64,000 bases of DNA from NCBI GenBank assembly GCA_963752755.1, contig CAVVZJ010000022.1, positions 124,001 through 188,000 of the forward strand. The letters are read 5' to 3'. The notes under the pieces were generated by a model that searched no databases, was not told the DNA's origin, and saw only the letters and a program-made list of their open reading frames with translations. This DNA comes from CAVVZJ01 sp963752755 (GTDB lineage Bacteria > Planctomycetota > Planctomycetia > Isosphaerales > Isosphaeraceae). This document shows, piece after piece, positions 9,594 to 19,005 of this stretch; position 1 is the stretch's first letter; each line of letters starts with the position of its first letter. Both the position numbers and the translations under genes were made by a program.

Positions 9594-10247
9594 GTGGCGA
9601 CCGGCGAAAGCCTGGAACAGCAACTGGAGGCCCGCGACCCTGATGTCCGGCTGATGCTTCAGGTCCGCGACGACGTCCAGGGGGCCTTCGAGGTGCTCGT
9701 CCAGCGATATCAGCACCGCCTGCTGGGCGTCTTGCTCCATCTGGTCGGCCACGCGGACGAGGCCGAAGACTTGACCCAGGAAGTCTTCCTGAGGATTTAC
9801 AAGGCCCGCAAGGGATATCGGCCGCGGGCGAAGTTTTCGACCTGGCTGTTCACGATCGCCAACAACCTGGCGCTCAACCACCTCCGCAGCAAGGGTCGTA
9901 GTCCGATGGTCGCTCCTGAGGGCGGTACGGGTTCCACCGGTCATCGTCCCGATGAGTTGGTCCCGAGCCGTGATGGCACGGCGTCGGCGCAGTTGCGGAA
10001 GGTCGAGCTTTCGGAGGTCGTCCGCGAGGCCCTCGACATGCTGGGCGAGGACCAGAGGATGGCCGTCCTGCTGAACAAGTTCGAGGGCATGGGCTACGCC
10101 GAGATCGCCGAGGTGATGGGCCGTTCCGAGGCCGCGATCAAGTCGCTCCTCGCCCGCGCCCGATTCAACCTTCGCGAGCACCTGGAGCCTTACCTCAAGA
10201 CCGGCCAGCGCGGACCGGCGCGGGGCGACGAGATGGGAAAAGGATGA
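9594..10247 (+). CDS. ECF-type RNA polymerase sigma factor
   Basis: A sigma-70 family factor of about 217 residues with regions 2 and 4 and no region 3, hence extracytoplasmic-function type. Region 2 includes FEVLVQRYQHRLLG, HADEAEDLTQEVFLRIYK and FSTWLFTIANNLALNHLR (the usual WL.tIarN motif). Region 4 includes MAVLLNKFEGMGYAEIAEVM and SEAAIKSLLARARFNLRE. GTG 9594 is preferred because GGAGG at 9581-9585 is eight bases upstream; the GTG at 9588 is only two bases from it. No anti-sigma gene follows. Instead the stop overlaps the start of a macro-domain gene by four bases (ATGA), so the two are probably co-translated. Confidence 0.93.
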   Translation: MATGESLEQQLEARDPDVRLMLQVRDDVQGAFEVLVQRYQHRLLGVLLHLVGHADEAEDLTQEVFLRIYKARKGYRPRAKFSTWLFTIANNLALNHLRSKGRSPMVAPEGGTGSTGHRPDELVPSRDGTASAQLRKVELSEVVREALDMLGEDQRMAVLLNKFEGMGYAEIAEVMGRSEAAIKSLLARARFNLREHLEPYLKTGQRGPARGDEMGKG

Positions 10248-10795
10248 GGGGTCGAAGAACGTTAATCGATGCTCAGTTCGTGCGATGGTCGCTCCACGTC
10301 GGTGACATCCTCGACGTGCCGGCTGACGTCCTCGTTTGCTCGGCCAACGTTTACCTCAACCTCTCAGGCGGCGTCGGCGGCGCCTTCGCTTTGCGTTACG
10401 GCTCCGCCATGCAAGAGTCGCTGTACGCCTACCTGGCCGAGCGTGGGCTGCGATTCGTCCGCCGCGGTCAAGTGATCCCGATGCCACCCTCCGGGAGCCC
10501 CTATCGGTCCGTCCTGCACGCCGTCGCCATCGATGCCGCCTATGACACCTCGCCCGAAGTCGTTGCGGAGGTCCTGGCCGAGAGCCTACGACGTTCGGCA
10601 GCACTCGGAGCACGATCGGTCGCGCTCGCGGCCGTCGGCACGGGTTACGGCCGGTTGTCGTTCCCCGGCTTCGCCAAGGGCCTCGGTCGCGTAGCCGGCC
10701 AGGATTTTTCGCCAATCGACCATGTGAACATCGGCCTGCGATCCAAGTTTGATGCCGAGGAGGTGGAGGAGTCCTTCAGGCGACCGGCTTACTGA
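10244..10795 (+). CDS. Macro-domain protein (ADP-ribose-binding fold)
   Basis: A 183-residue single macro domain. The ligand-binding loops are visible: ADVLVCSANVYLNLSGGVGG near residues 28-47 (catalytic/binding loop, Asn in the usual place and GGVGGAF) and AAVGTGYGRLSFPGFAKGLG near 128-147 (phosphate loop). Macro domains bind or hydrolyse ADP-ribose, O-acetyl-ADP-ribose or related ligands; which applies here is not known. ATG 10244 overlaps the stop of the sigma-factor gene in an ATGA arrangement, which implies joint expression and perhaps a shared role in a stress response. Gene order alone supports that link. Confidence 0.87.
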   Translation: MRGRRTLIDAQFVRWSLHVGDILDVPADVLVCSANVYLNLSGGVGGAFALRYGSAMQESLYAYLAERGLRFVRRGQVIPMPPSGSPYRSVLHAVAIDAAYDTSPEVVAEVLAESLRRSAALGARSVALAAVGTGYGRLSFPGFAKGLGRVAGQDFSPIDHVNIGLRSKFDAEEVEESFRRPAY

Positions 10796-10873
10796 ACTGG
10801 CTTGAAGCCGGCGAACCAATCATCAACCCTCGTCCATTCCCAGGAAATCGAGACCTCAGGAGGATGAAGGACC

Positions 10874-11635
10874 TTGGCCGTGTTCCCAACTCCAGACCTC
10901 AGGCGATTGACCAGGGTATGCCTGGAGGCGTTCGAATCATTGCTCTTCCCGAGCGAGTGCGCGATCTGCGGCGCGGGGGATCTCACCACGCCCTTCTGCG
11001 ACGACTGCCGAGCGGAACTGCTCGACGCTGCGGGATCGGCCTGCGTTCGCTGCGCCCGGAGCCTCGGGCCGTATCAAAGCCGCGAGGGCGGTTGCGCGGC
11101 CTGCCGGAAACGGTCGCTCGGCTTTGACGCGGCGCTGGCCCTGGGACCATATCAGGGGCCAATCCGCAACCTCTGCCTCCACATGAAGCACGCCCAGGGC
11201 GCCTGGCTGGCACGCTGGATGGCCGACCTGGTGATGGATGCACGGGGTGAGGCGATCCGGGCCTGGGCGGAGTCGGCAGCGGGCCTGGCACCGGTGCCGC
11301 TGCACTGGCGGAGACGGTGGAAGCGTCGGTATAACCAGTCGGAGGAGATCGCGGCGCGACTCGCCCGGAGACTCGATCTGCCGCTCTTGCGGCCGCTCCG
11401 CCGCGTCAAGGCGACGCCATTCCTGGCGGGTCGCGGTCGGGTCGAGCGGGCGGAGTTGATGCGTGGGGCGTTCGAGGCCCGTGGCCAACGCTTCTGGAAC
11501 GGCCGGGACCTGATTCTCGTCGATGATGTGCTGACCACCGGCGCCACCTGCGGTGCTGCGGCACGCGTCTTGAAGAAAGGTGGGGCGCGGCGGGTTCTGG
11601 CGGTCGTGGTCGGACGGGCGGAAGGGAGATCGTGA
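10874..11635 (+). CDS. comF: ComF family phosphoribosyltransferase-like protein
   Basis: A 253-residue ComF-like protein. The N-terminus carries zinc-finger cysteine pairs (CAICGAG, CDDC, CVRC, CAAC) and the C-terminus a type I phosphoribosyltransferase domain with the PRPP loop DLILVDDVLTTGATC. The segment RYNQSEEIAARLAR is also typical. In competent bacteria ComF aids DNA uptake; elsewhere its role is poorly defined. TTG 10874 has AGGAGG ten bases upstream, and GTG 10880 with GAAGG nine bases upstream is an equally good start. The stop overlaps or nearly touches hemC, so the two are co-transcribed. Confidence 0.92.
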   Translation: MAVFPTPDLRRLTRVCLEAFESLLFPSECAICGAGDLTTPFCDDCRAELLDAAGSACVRCARSLGPYQSREGGCAACRKRSLGFDAALALGPYQGPIRNLCLHMKHAQGAWLARWMADLVMDARGEAIRAWAESAAGLAPVPLHWRRRWKRRYNQSEEIAARLARRLDLPLLRPLRRVKATPFLAGRGRVERAELMRGAFEARGQRFWNGRDLILVDDVLTTGATCGAAARVLKKGGARRVLAVVVGRAEGRS

Positions 11636-11637
11636 GC

Positions 11638-12582
11638 GTGACCGAGGCAACGCAAAGGGATCGGGTCCGGATCGGGACCCGCGGGAGCCAGCTGGCACGC
11701 TGGCAGTCGGAGTGGGTCGCCAACGCCCTGAGGCGACAGCATCCGGGGTTGGCAGTCGAACTGGTCGAGATCAAGACCCAGGGCGACCGCGACCGCAACT
11801 CGCCCCTGGCGGCCATCGGCGGCGTCGGCCTGTTCACCAAGGAGATCCAGCGGGCCTTGATCGAGGGGATGGTGGAGATCGCCGTCCATAGCCTGAAGGA
11901 CCTGCCCACCGAGGGACCACCCGGCCTCAGCCTCGGGGCCGTGCCGCCACGCGAGGCGCTGGCCGATGCCCTGATCGCTCCCACCCATCAGACCCTCGCC
12001 GCCCTGCCGCCCGGGGCGAAGGTGGGGACGAGTTCCCTTCGGCGTCGGGCCTTGCTCCTGCACGCGCGGCCCGACCTGATGGTGACGAACTTGCGGGGCA
12101 ACGTCGAGACCCGGCTCAACGCGGCGCTGGAAGGCCGGCTCGACGCTGTCGTGCTGGCCGAGGCAGGCTTGAAGCGGCTGGGGCTTGCTGACCGGATCAC
12201 CGAGCGGCTCGGACCACCGAGGTTCCTGCCAGCCGTCAGCCAGGGGGCGCTGGGGATTGAATGCCGGGCCGACGACGAGGCGACCCGTTCCCTGCTCAAC
12301 TCGCTCGACGACCCGGCTACCCACCGGGCTGTCCTTGCCGAACGCGCCTGCCTCGCCGTGCTGGGCGGCGGGTGCGCATTGCCGCTGGGCGCCTGGGCCC
12401 GTGACGAGGCTGAAGACCGGCTACGACTTGACGCCGTCGTGCTCGATCCTGACGGCCGCGAGCGGATCGAGGCGGACGCGACCGGGCCAGCCGACGAACC
12501 CGGGCCGCTCGGGCGCCGGGTCGCGGAACTCCTTCGAGAGTTCGGAGCCGATCGGATCTTGTCGACCAGGCCGTCGTTGTAA
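11638..12582 (+). CDS. hemC: Hydroxymethylbilane synthase (porphobilinogen deaminase)
   Basis: Tetrapyrrole biosynthesis enzyme that polymerises four porphobilinogens into hydroxymethylbilane in the cytosol. About 314 residues, with VRIGTRGSQLARWQS at the start, KTQGDRD, GVGLFTKEIQRAL, AVHSLKDLPT (catalytic Asp region in the family lies just before), TSSLRRRALL, NLRGNVETRL, and the cofactor-attachment cysteine in LGGGCALPLGAWA that binds the dipyrromethane primer. GTG 11638 sits nine bases after GGGAG; GTG 11632 overlaps the comF stop (GTGA) but is only three bases from that site. It is the last gene of a comF-hemC pair. Confidence 0.96.
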   Translation: MTEATQRDRVRIGTRGSQLARWQSEWVANALRRQHPGLAVELVEIKTQGDRDRNSPLAAIGGVGLFTKEIQRALIEGMVEIAVHSLKDLPTEGPPGLSLGAVPPREALADALIAPTHQTLAALPPGAKVGTSSLRRRALLLHARPDLMVTNLRGNVETRLNAALEGRLDAVVLAEAGLKRLGLADRITERLGPPRFLPAVSQGALGIECRADDEATRSLLNSLDDPATHRAVLAERACLAVLGGGCALPLGAWARDEAEDRLRLDAVVLDPDGRERIEADATGPADEPGPLGRRVAELLREFGADRILSTRPSL

Positions 12583-12697
12583 AGCAACATCGACCAAGAT
12601 TCGTTGAGCGCCCGCGACCATTCGCCTTGCCCGTTTCCAGCGTGATCCTTATGATCGCCCTCGATTTGTTGTCACCGCACCGATCGAGGGCCACATC

Positions 12698-13741
12698 ATG
12701 ACGAGTTCCCGGATCGGAAGTCTCGCCGCGCTCCTGTTCGCGGCGACGCTGACAACGCCTGCGCATGCGATCATTGTCTATCCCGGCACCGGGGACACGG
12801 CCTTGCGCAACACAACAGCCCCGACCGGCACCCTGGCCGGTAGCGGCTGGCAGTTCGAGGGCAAGCTCTTCAGCGGCGATTCGAACGGAAATCTCTCCAC
12901 CCCTTATGTTTATGCGGCCACGGTCGTCGGCCCCGACACCATCATCGCCGCCCGGCATACCCTGGGCGACAAGTTCGAGTACAACGGGGTCATCTACAAC
13001 CTCGATCAGGTCTACTTCCCGGACACCAGCCTGGGCGAGGCCGACTCCGACCTGTCCATCTACCGCGTCCACACCGACGCAACCCACCCCGCTTTCTCCT
13101 CCTTCGCCCCGATTTACGGCGGCAGCAACGCGGTCGGACAGGACGCCGTCCTCTTCGGCCGTGGCGCCGACCCCGGCGCCGCCGTGATGGCCAACGGACA
13201 ACTCAAAGGGTTTCTCTGGGGCGACAACACTGCTGCCAACTTCGACCACAGCCTGAGTTGGGGGCAGAATACGGTCAACGGAATCGTTCCGGATGACACC
13301 GACCCGAAGGTCGAGTATCTCACCTTCGCCTTCGACCGTAACGGTCTGCCCAACGAAGGCGCCCTTTCCGGCGGTGACTCCGGCGGCGGCCTCTTCATCA
13401 ACATCCATGGCACCTGGATGCTTGCCGGAGTCAACGCGGGTGTCGTTTACGACTCCTTCGCCACTTCCCAGTCCGGCCCATTCCAGCGCGGTTCGATGCT
13501 CGATCAGGGGGGCCTTTGGCGACTCACCCCGCCGGACTACACGAGTTCCGAGTTCGTTACCGACACGACAACAGACATCCCGGTGGAAGGCTACGCCACC
13601 CGGCTCGGAGCCAACGCGGCCTTCCTGGGCCGAGTTCTCGGCATCAGTGTTCCCGAGCCGAGCAGTCTGGTGATCACCGGTTCGGGGGTCCTCCTGCTCG
13701 CGACCCTGGCCCGATTCCGGCGACGCAAGTCGCAGTCCTGA
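12698..13741 (+). CDS. Secreted trypsin-like serine protease with PEP-CTERM sorting signal
   Basis: A 347-residue exported protein. A signal peptide (SLAALLFAATLTTPAHA) is followed by a chymotrypsin-fold domain with candidate catalytic His in AARHTLGD (about residue 89), Asp in EADSDLSIYR and nucleophile Ser in the GGDSGGG motif (about 229). The C-terminus VPEPSSLVITGSGVLLLATL followed by ARFRRRK is a PEP-CTERM tripartite signal (PEP motif, hydrophobic helix, basic tail), so the protein is probably processed by an exosortase at the cell surface. GAGGG lies seven bases before ATG. A CPBP protease of the exosortase-associated type begins at 63333. Confidence 0.9.
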   Translation: MTSSRIGSLAALLFAATLTTPAHAIIVYPGTGDTALRNTTAPTGTLAGSGWQFEGKLFSGDSNGNLSTPYVYAATVVGPDTIIAARHTLGDKFEYNGVIYNLDQVYFPDTSLGEADSDLSIYRVHTDATHPAFSSFAPIYGGSNAVGQDAVLFGRGADPGAAVMANGQLKGFLWGDNTAANFDHSLSWGQNTVNGIVPDDTDPKVEYLTFAFDRNGLPNEGALSGGDSGGGLFINIHGTWMLAGVNAGVVYDSFATSQSGPFQRGSMLDQGGLWRLTPPDYTSSEFVTDTTTDIPVEGYATRLGANAAFLGRVLGISVPEPSSLVITGSGVLLLATLARFRRRKSQS

Positions 13742-13845
13742 CGTGGATTCAGTCGCCTGATCTGGGCTGATTCGGGTCGCATCGCGGGATTCCTGCCAGT
13801 GCACCCGCGGAGTGTCCGATAAAACCTGGAGGGAGGGCCGGCGTC

Positions 13846-15965
13846 GTGTCGGCCCCGCCCAACTGGTTGGGTCGGGAGCGACCCCGCGTGCGGACTCAAG
13901 GTAGTTTCCCCAGCTTCGAATCGTCCCGGCGATCCAACGGTCAGGTCGAGTCGGTACCTTGGCTTGTGCCGCAGGTGCGGACGATCGGCCTAACCTTACT
14001 GATCGTCGCGACGTGCCTGGCTGTCGCCTCGGTCTCGATCTGGCTCGTGCTGCCGTATCTGGTCCTGATGGCCTGGCTCCTGCTCGCCCCGGCGACGCCG
14101 TCGGCGACGGGGGTCAGAACGTCCTCAGCGGATCAAGCGGTGGAGACGTCCCAAACCGTCACCGAGGCTGAGGACCCGGCTGTGGCTGGCCTGGAGAAAC
14201 CAACGGCCCGTACCCGAACCAAGGCCCGCGCGGCCGCGGTAGAAGGGACGACCCCGACCGATCCGTCCGGTCTGGCACCCGAGGCGACCAACGCGGTCGC
14301 CTCAGTGACCGAAGCGCCTGCGAAACCCCGGCGAGGCCGGGGGGGACGGGGCCGCGGCAAGAAAGCCACGGCCGCCGCGACCCCCGATCCTGTCGATGTG
14401 AAGTGGGTCCGCGTCGGGCCGGGCCAGTTCGTCCGTGTCGAGGAGCCCAGGCCCGCCCCGACGGGCGGCGAGTCGCCGGTGGAATCCACGCCGTCGCCCT
14501 TGCCGACCGACACCGCCGCGCCAACGGAGGCTGACAGACCCGCCACTCCCGAGCCCGCGGAGCCCCCGCCTCAACAGGCGGAAGGTCCCGAGCTCGAGTG
14601 TCGCGAGCCGAAGGCCGACGACGCGACCGGACCCGGGGCATCGCCGGAACTCGTCAGGCCGGGCGAACCTGAGCCCGAGCCGGTGCTCGAGCCCTCGTCC
14701 GGGACCGAGTCGACCTCGCTGACTCGGCCGGTCGAAGAGCCCGAGCCGGTGACCAGCGAGTCAGTCAGGGTCGAATCGGAGCCGTCTCCATCCCTTACGG
14801 GGTCGGGGCACGTCTCCGCCGAGATCGTGACGGACTGGCTCGCACCGACCGAAGCCCCTTCGGTGACGCCGGAGGTCACGGCCACGCCAAGCCTCGATAA
14901 CACGTCCGACCTCTCAACCGGGACCGCGGTGGTCGCTCCATCGCTCGATTCCTGGGTGGTGGAGTCTGGCGGGTTGCCGGGCGTCGTGGTCGAGCCCCAA
15001 CCCGACTGGGCCGAAGGCTTCGGAGCCATCGCCTCGGGCCAGGCCGGACCGGCCGACGTGGATTCGCCCGGTGTCCTCAACGACAACCTGGCGGAACCCG
15101 TGATGGTCGCCGAGGTTGAGCCGCCAATCGTGGAACCGGTCGGGACCGACCCGGCTGGGGAGGAGGACGTCCCGAGTGGGCTGGTGGTCAGCCCGGAGGT
15201 CGGAGACGTCGTGGAACCCGCCGTCGCGCCGAGCGCCGGCAGCGATCTCCCGCAGGCCGAGGAATGGATCGAACCCGAGGCCAGGGAGGCGGATTCGTCC
15301 GTCGAAGAGGCCATCGAGGAACCCGAGCCGCCCACGGCGTTCGACGGTGAGTCGCCCCCAGTTCCCGCGACGATCGACCGGCCGCCGGAGCCGCCGACGG
15401 TCCGCGTCGAGCACGAGCTTCCCCTCGGCGAGGAGGTCGCTCCCTCCGGCACGATCGAGCCGGCCATCCCCCCGACCGCCGGCGCGGAGCCGGCCCCGAC
15501 TCCGAGCGGCCTCCGGCGCCTGCGCCGGTCGTGGCCGTCGGACCGGCCTCGACGGCCGGCCTTGCCGCGGAGACGTCGGCCCGACTTGAGGGCCCGACGC
15601 CCCTCGCGGACCCGGGGCCGTCCGAGTCGAGGACCGCGGCGCTCACCCGGTCGTCTCGCCCGGACCCGCCGGACCTTCGAACCCCGGGCGCCGCCTGCGA
15701 GCCGACCTCGTCGCATGGCACTCCGACCCCGCTCGCGGTCGGACTTGGGCTCCATCGGCCGCTTCCGGCCGGAACCCCGGCGCAGTCCAGGACGGGTTGG
15801 GTCACGCTGAGCGACCCGACCTGGATTTGGCAGTCGAGAATTGCTCGACTGGCCACAAAGGATCGCCTGTCCGGGCGCCCTGGAACGACCTCGCGGCCGT
15901 GTCCGGGCGCCCGGTACTCAGGTCCTTTCATCCCGGATCGCCCGGAACGGTCACCGTTGGCCTGA
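13846..15965 (+). CDS. Membrane protein with long proline/acid-rich tail (frameshifted)
   Basis: I do not recognise a family. GTG 13846 follows a purine-rich GGAGGGAGGG. After about 45 residues come two adjacent hydrophobic helices (TIGLTLLIVATCLAVASVSI and WLVLPYLVLMAWLLLAPA). Then comes a basic Gly/Arg patch (RRGRGGRGRGKK), a short motif VKWVRVGPGQFVRVEEP, and more than 400 residues rich in Pro, Glu, Val, Ser and Thr, probably disordered. Near 15495 the frame changes abruptly to an Arg-rich shadow, while the third frame continues the acidic/Pro composition to a stop at 15965 (ending IPDRPERSPLA). One missing base explains this. The total would be about 706 residues. Confidence 0.65.
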
Positions 15966-16055
15966 GCCGTAGGGCCGATCTCTGTCGGATGGAATCGGTA
16001 CGACGAGAGTCAGCCCTTCGACCGATCGCAAGGGAACGATTCCGGGAATTGCTTC

Positions 16056-18702
16056 TCAGATAACGTTGCGGCCCGTCCGCGAATACTGGAGGGCCTGCGG
16101 CAGCGGCTGCGGGGTCGGCTGGCCACCGAAGAGGGTGCCCTGGCCAAACTGCTTCAGGATGTTGCCGGCTGCCGAGCGGGCCAATGCAAAGGTGGCCGTG
16201 CTCGGCTCGAAGACTGCCACATCCACATGGCCGTCGCCGTCGTAGTCGGCCGGCACGGGCGATCGGGTTGCCGCCGAAGTTCGTGCCCTGACCGAACTGG
16301 ACGGCGACATTGCCCTCCTTGGTGCCGGCGATGTAGGTCGTCGAGGTCGAGGGCTCGAAGACGGCCACGTCGGTCTTGCCGTCGCCGTCGTAGTCGGCCG
16401 GAATCGGGATCGGATGTCCCCCGAAGAGGGTGCCCTGACCGAACTGGACGGCGACATTGCCCTCCTTGGTGCCGGCGATGTAGGTCGTCGAGGTCGAGGG
16501 CTCGAAGACGGCCACGTCGGTCTTGCCGTCGCCGTCGTAGTCGGCCGGCACGGGCGTCGGGTTGCCGCCGAAGTTCGTGCCCTGACCGAACTGGACGGCG
16601 ACATTGCCCTCCTTGGTGCCGGCGATGTAGGTCGTCGAGGTCGAGGGCTCGAAGACGGCCACGTCGGTCTTGCCGTCGCCGTCGTAGTCGGCCGGAATCG
16701 GGATCGGATGTCCCCCGAAGAGGGTGCCCTGACCGAACTGGACGGCGACATTGCCCTCCTTGGTGCCGGCGATGTAGGTCGTCGAGGTCGAGGGCTCGAA
16801 GACGGCCACGTCGGTCTTGCCGTCGCCGTCGTAGTCGGCCGGAATCGGGATCGGATGTCCCCCGAAGAGCGTGCCTTGGCCGAACTGGATCGGGACGTTG
16901 CCCAGCGCCGATCGGGAGAGGTAGCTCGTGGCAGTGCGGAGATCGAAGACGGACGGGTCGGTGCGGCCGTCGCCGTCGTAGTCGGCCGGAATTGGGATTG
17001 GGTTGCCACCGAAGTAGGAACCCTGGCCGAACTGATCGGGGATGTTGCCCAGGCTCGACCGGGAGATGTAGAACGTGGAGGTCCGAGGATCGAAGACGGT
17101 AGGGTCGGTCTTGCCGTCGCCGTCGTAGTCGCCCTGCACCTGAACGTGGTTGGTATTGCTGTCGTAGAGGGCGAGGAATGTGTCCGCCGTGCTGGGGAGC
17201 GTGGTGCCGGCAATGGTGGCCGTGCCGAGGGCCTGACCCGAGATGGCGACGCGGCCGTTGCTGTTGACGGCGATCCCCTGCGAGACGTCGTTGGCAGTCG
17301 AGCCGCCAGTGGTCAGACCGAGGAAGGTGCCGGTGCTACTGAGCTGGAAGAGCACGACGTCGTTGCCGCGACCGTAATTCAGGAACGAGCCGGTGGTGTA
17401 GGATGTACCGTCGGGCATCACGGCGATGGCGCCGCGGCCGGGCTCGGACGGGTCGTTGTTGATGTTGAGGGTACGGACCCACTGGAAGTTGCCGTTACCA
17501 TCAAGCTTCAGGGTGAACAGGTCACTGACCTCCGCCTGAGGACTGGTCAGCAGCAGTGAGCCGGAGCCAGGGTCGAAGTCGATGGGGAACGGGCGACCGT
17601 TGGGGCCCTTGGGACTGGTGTACTTGCCCGTAACGAAGACATTATTTGACGAATCGACACCCACCCCCTCACCGACGTCGAAGTCGGAGCCGCCGACCTG
17701 CTTGGCCCAGACGAAGTGGCCGCCCGAATCAAGCTTGGAGATGAACACATCCGGGAAGCCGCCAGCGGTGGTCAGAACGGACGTGCCCCCATTCGGGTAG
17801 AAATTGACGGAGCCGGAGAACCGTCCAGTGGTGACGACGTTGCCGCCGCTGTCCACGGCAATCCCCTTGCCCTGGCCGGAGGCGCTTGTTGTTCCGCTGC
17901 CTGTGAAGTGGTCTGCCCAAAGGAACGTACCGGTCGTGTTGAGCTTGGCGACGAAGGTCTCCACCTCGTTGCCGGTGCCGCTTGGAGAGGTCCGGGTTGT
18001 GAACGGGCTGAGGCTGCCGAAGGTGACGGTCCCCAGGGCGCTGCCGGTGACGTAGGCATTGCCCGAGGAGTCGGCCGCGATCGCCACCGGCAGGTTCTCC
18101 ACGCCTGCCGCCATGCCGCCGGCAATCTGGGAAACGTACGAAAAGCTGCCGTCGCTGTCGTTGAGGCTCAAGACGAACCCGTCGAACCGGTTAACGCCGC
18201 CTGTGGTGAGATTCTGGGTGCCGGCGCCGGGGTCAAAATCGATGTTGCCGGTGAACTCTCCCGAGACGAAGACCTTGCCGTTGGCGATGGCCACGCCGGT
18301 CGCGGCATCGGAACCGGTGTCTCCGAACGTTTGCACCCAGTCGAGCACTCCCGAGGCGTTGTACTTGGCGACAAAGATGTCGTTGCTGTTGGCCTGGCTG
18401 GTCCTCGTGACGGCCGTACCCTTCGGGTTGAAGTTCACCGCTGTCGTGGTGGAGTTCGGACCTTGCGAGGTGAAGGTACCGGCGAGGTAGGTGGCGCCGG
18501 TGTCGTCAATCGCGACAGAGACGCTGGGCAAGGCGAGGTTGGGGTTCACGCCCAGGCCGAGTCCCAGGGCGGTCTGCGGCGTGAGGGTCAGCAGCTCGCG
18601 AGATTCCAGCGACTCAAGAGCCGGCCCAGAACGTGGCCAGCCCGACCCGCGCCGAGTCGCCTTCCGGCGCCCGGGACGGGGCATCCATTGCAGCATCCTC
18701 AT
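16056..18702 (-). CDS. Large secreted FG-GAP/VCBS and SBBP-type beta-propeller protein (frameshifted)
   Basis: About 880 residues. The N-terminus is basic and carries LESLESRELL at residues 30-39, a planctomycete N-terminal motif of surface proteins whose role is unknown. The first 500 residues hold propeller-like repeats of the form VAKYNASGVLDWVQTFG and GNVVTTGRFSGSVNF, typical of SBBP-type repeats. The C-terminal 350 residues are FG-GAP repeats of 49 residues with a calcium-binding-like DYDGDGKTD core and VFEPSTSTTYI. Four repeats are nearly identical in DNA. A one-base insertion near 16255 breaks the frame; removing it restores NPIPVPADYDGDGHVD and the stop at 16056. ATG 18702 (MRMLQWMPRPG) is preferred over an upstream Met at 18990, which adds unrelated sequence. 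Probably extracellular. Confidence 0.85.
16254..16866. repeat. Tandem 147-bp near-identical repeats encoding FG-GAP units
   Basis: The string GTCGCCGTCGTAGTCGGCCG recurs at 16381, 16528, 16675 and 16822, exactly 147 bases apart, each with nearly the same flanking sequence. Units alternate between an FGGHPIPI and an FGGNPTPV ending. Two further units on each side are more diverged. Such identity suggests recent expansion or gene conversion. Confidence 0.92.
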
Positions 18703-19005
18703 AGCATCCTCATCGAGGGAGAGAGTGAAATGGGCCCTCGGCTCCGACGTCGGCGCCCACCGCCTTGGCGAGGCCGTCCAGAGACGGGCGTCGTGCCCGC
18801 TTCCGCCGGCCGCGGCAATGCTAGCAAAAGTCAGGCCAAGTATGAAGACTCCCGGGGTCGACTGGCTTGCCGCCAGCCGTATCCGACCGGAGACTCTCGG
18901 AGCCATCCAGATCATTGGATCGCAATAGTCCAGACTTCCTCGCACTCGTTCGGCCGGGTAAGCTGGTGGTCGTTCACCCAGAATGGCCATCGAGCCAGAA
19001 TCACC
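18703..19005. other. Divergent intergenic region
   Basis: About 300 bases between the divergently transcribed FG-GAP protein and the glycosylase gene. It should contain both promoters. I see no recognised operator, RNA or repeat. Confidence 0.45.

Noticed and set aside
14571..15755. Minus-strand 394-codon Ser/Gly-rich frame
   Set aside because: Complement of the Pro/Glu-rich tail; Ser/Gly/Thr composition is what that complement gives, and no ribosome site is seen.
16254..16866. Regular repeats as a CRISPR array
   Set aside because: The 147-bp units are contiguous and coding (FG-GAP repeats), with no unique spacers.
17716..19005. Long plus-strand frame leading into the AlkA-like gene
   Set aside because: It is the complement of the FG-GAP protein gene; its residues are low-complexity and only the part from 19006 matches a family.
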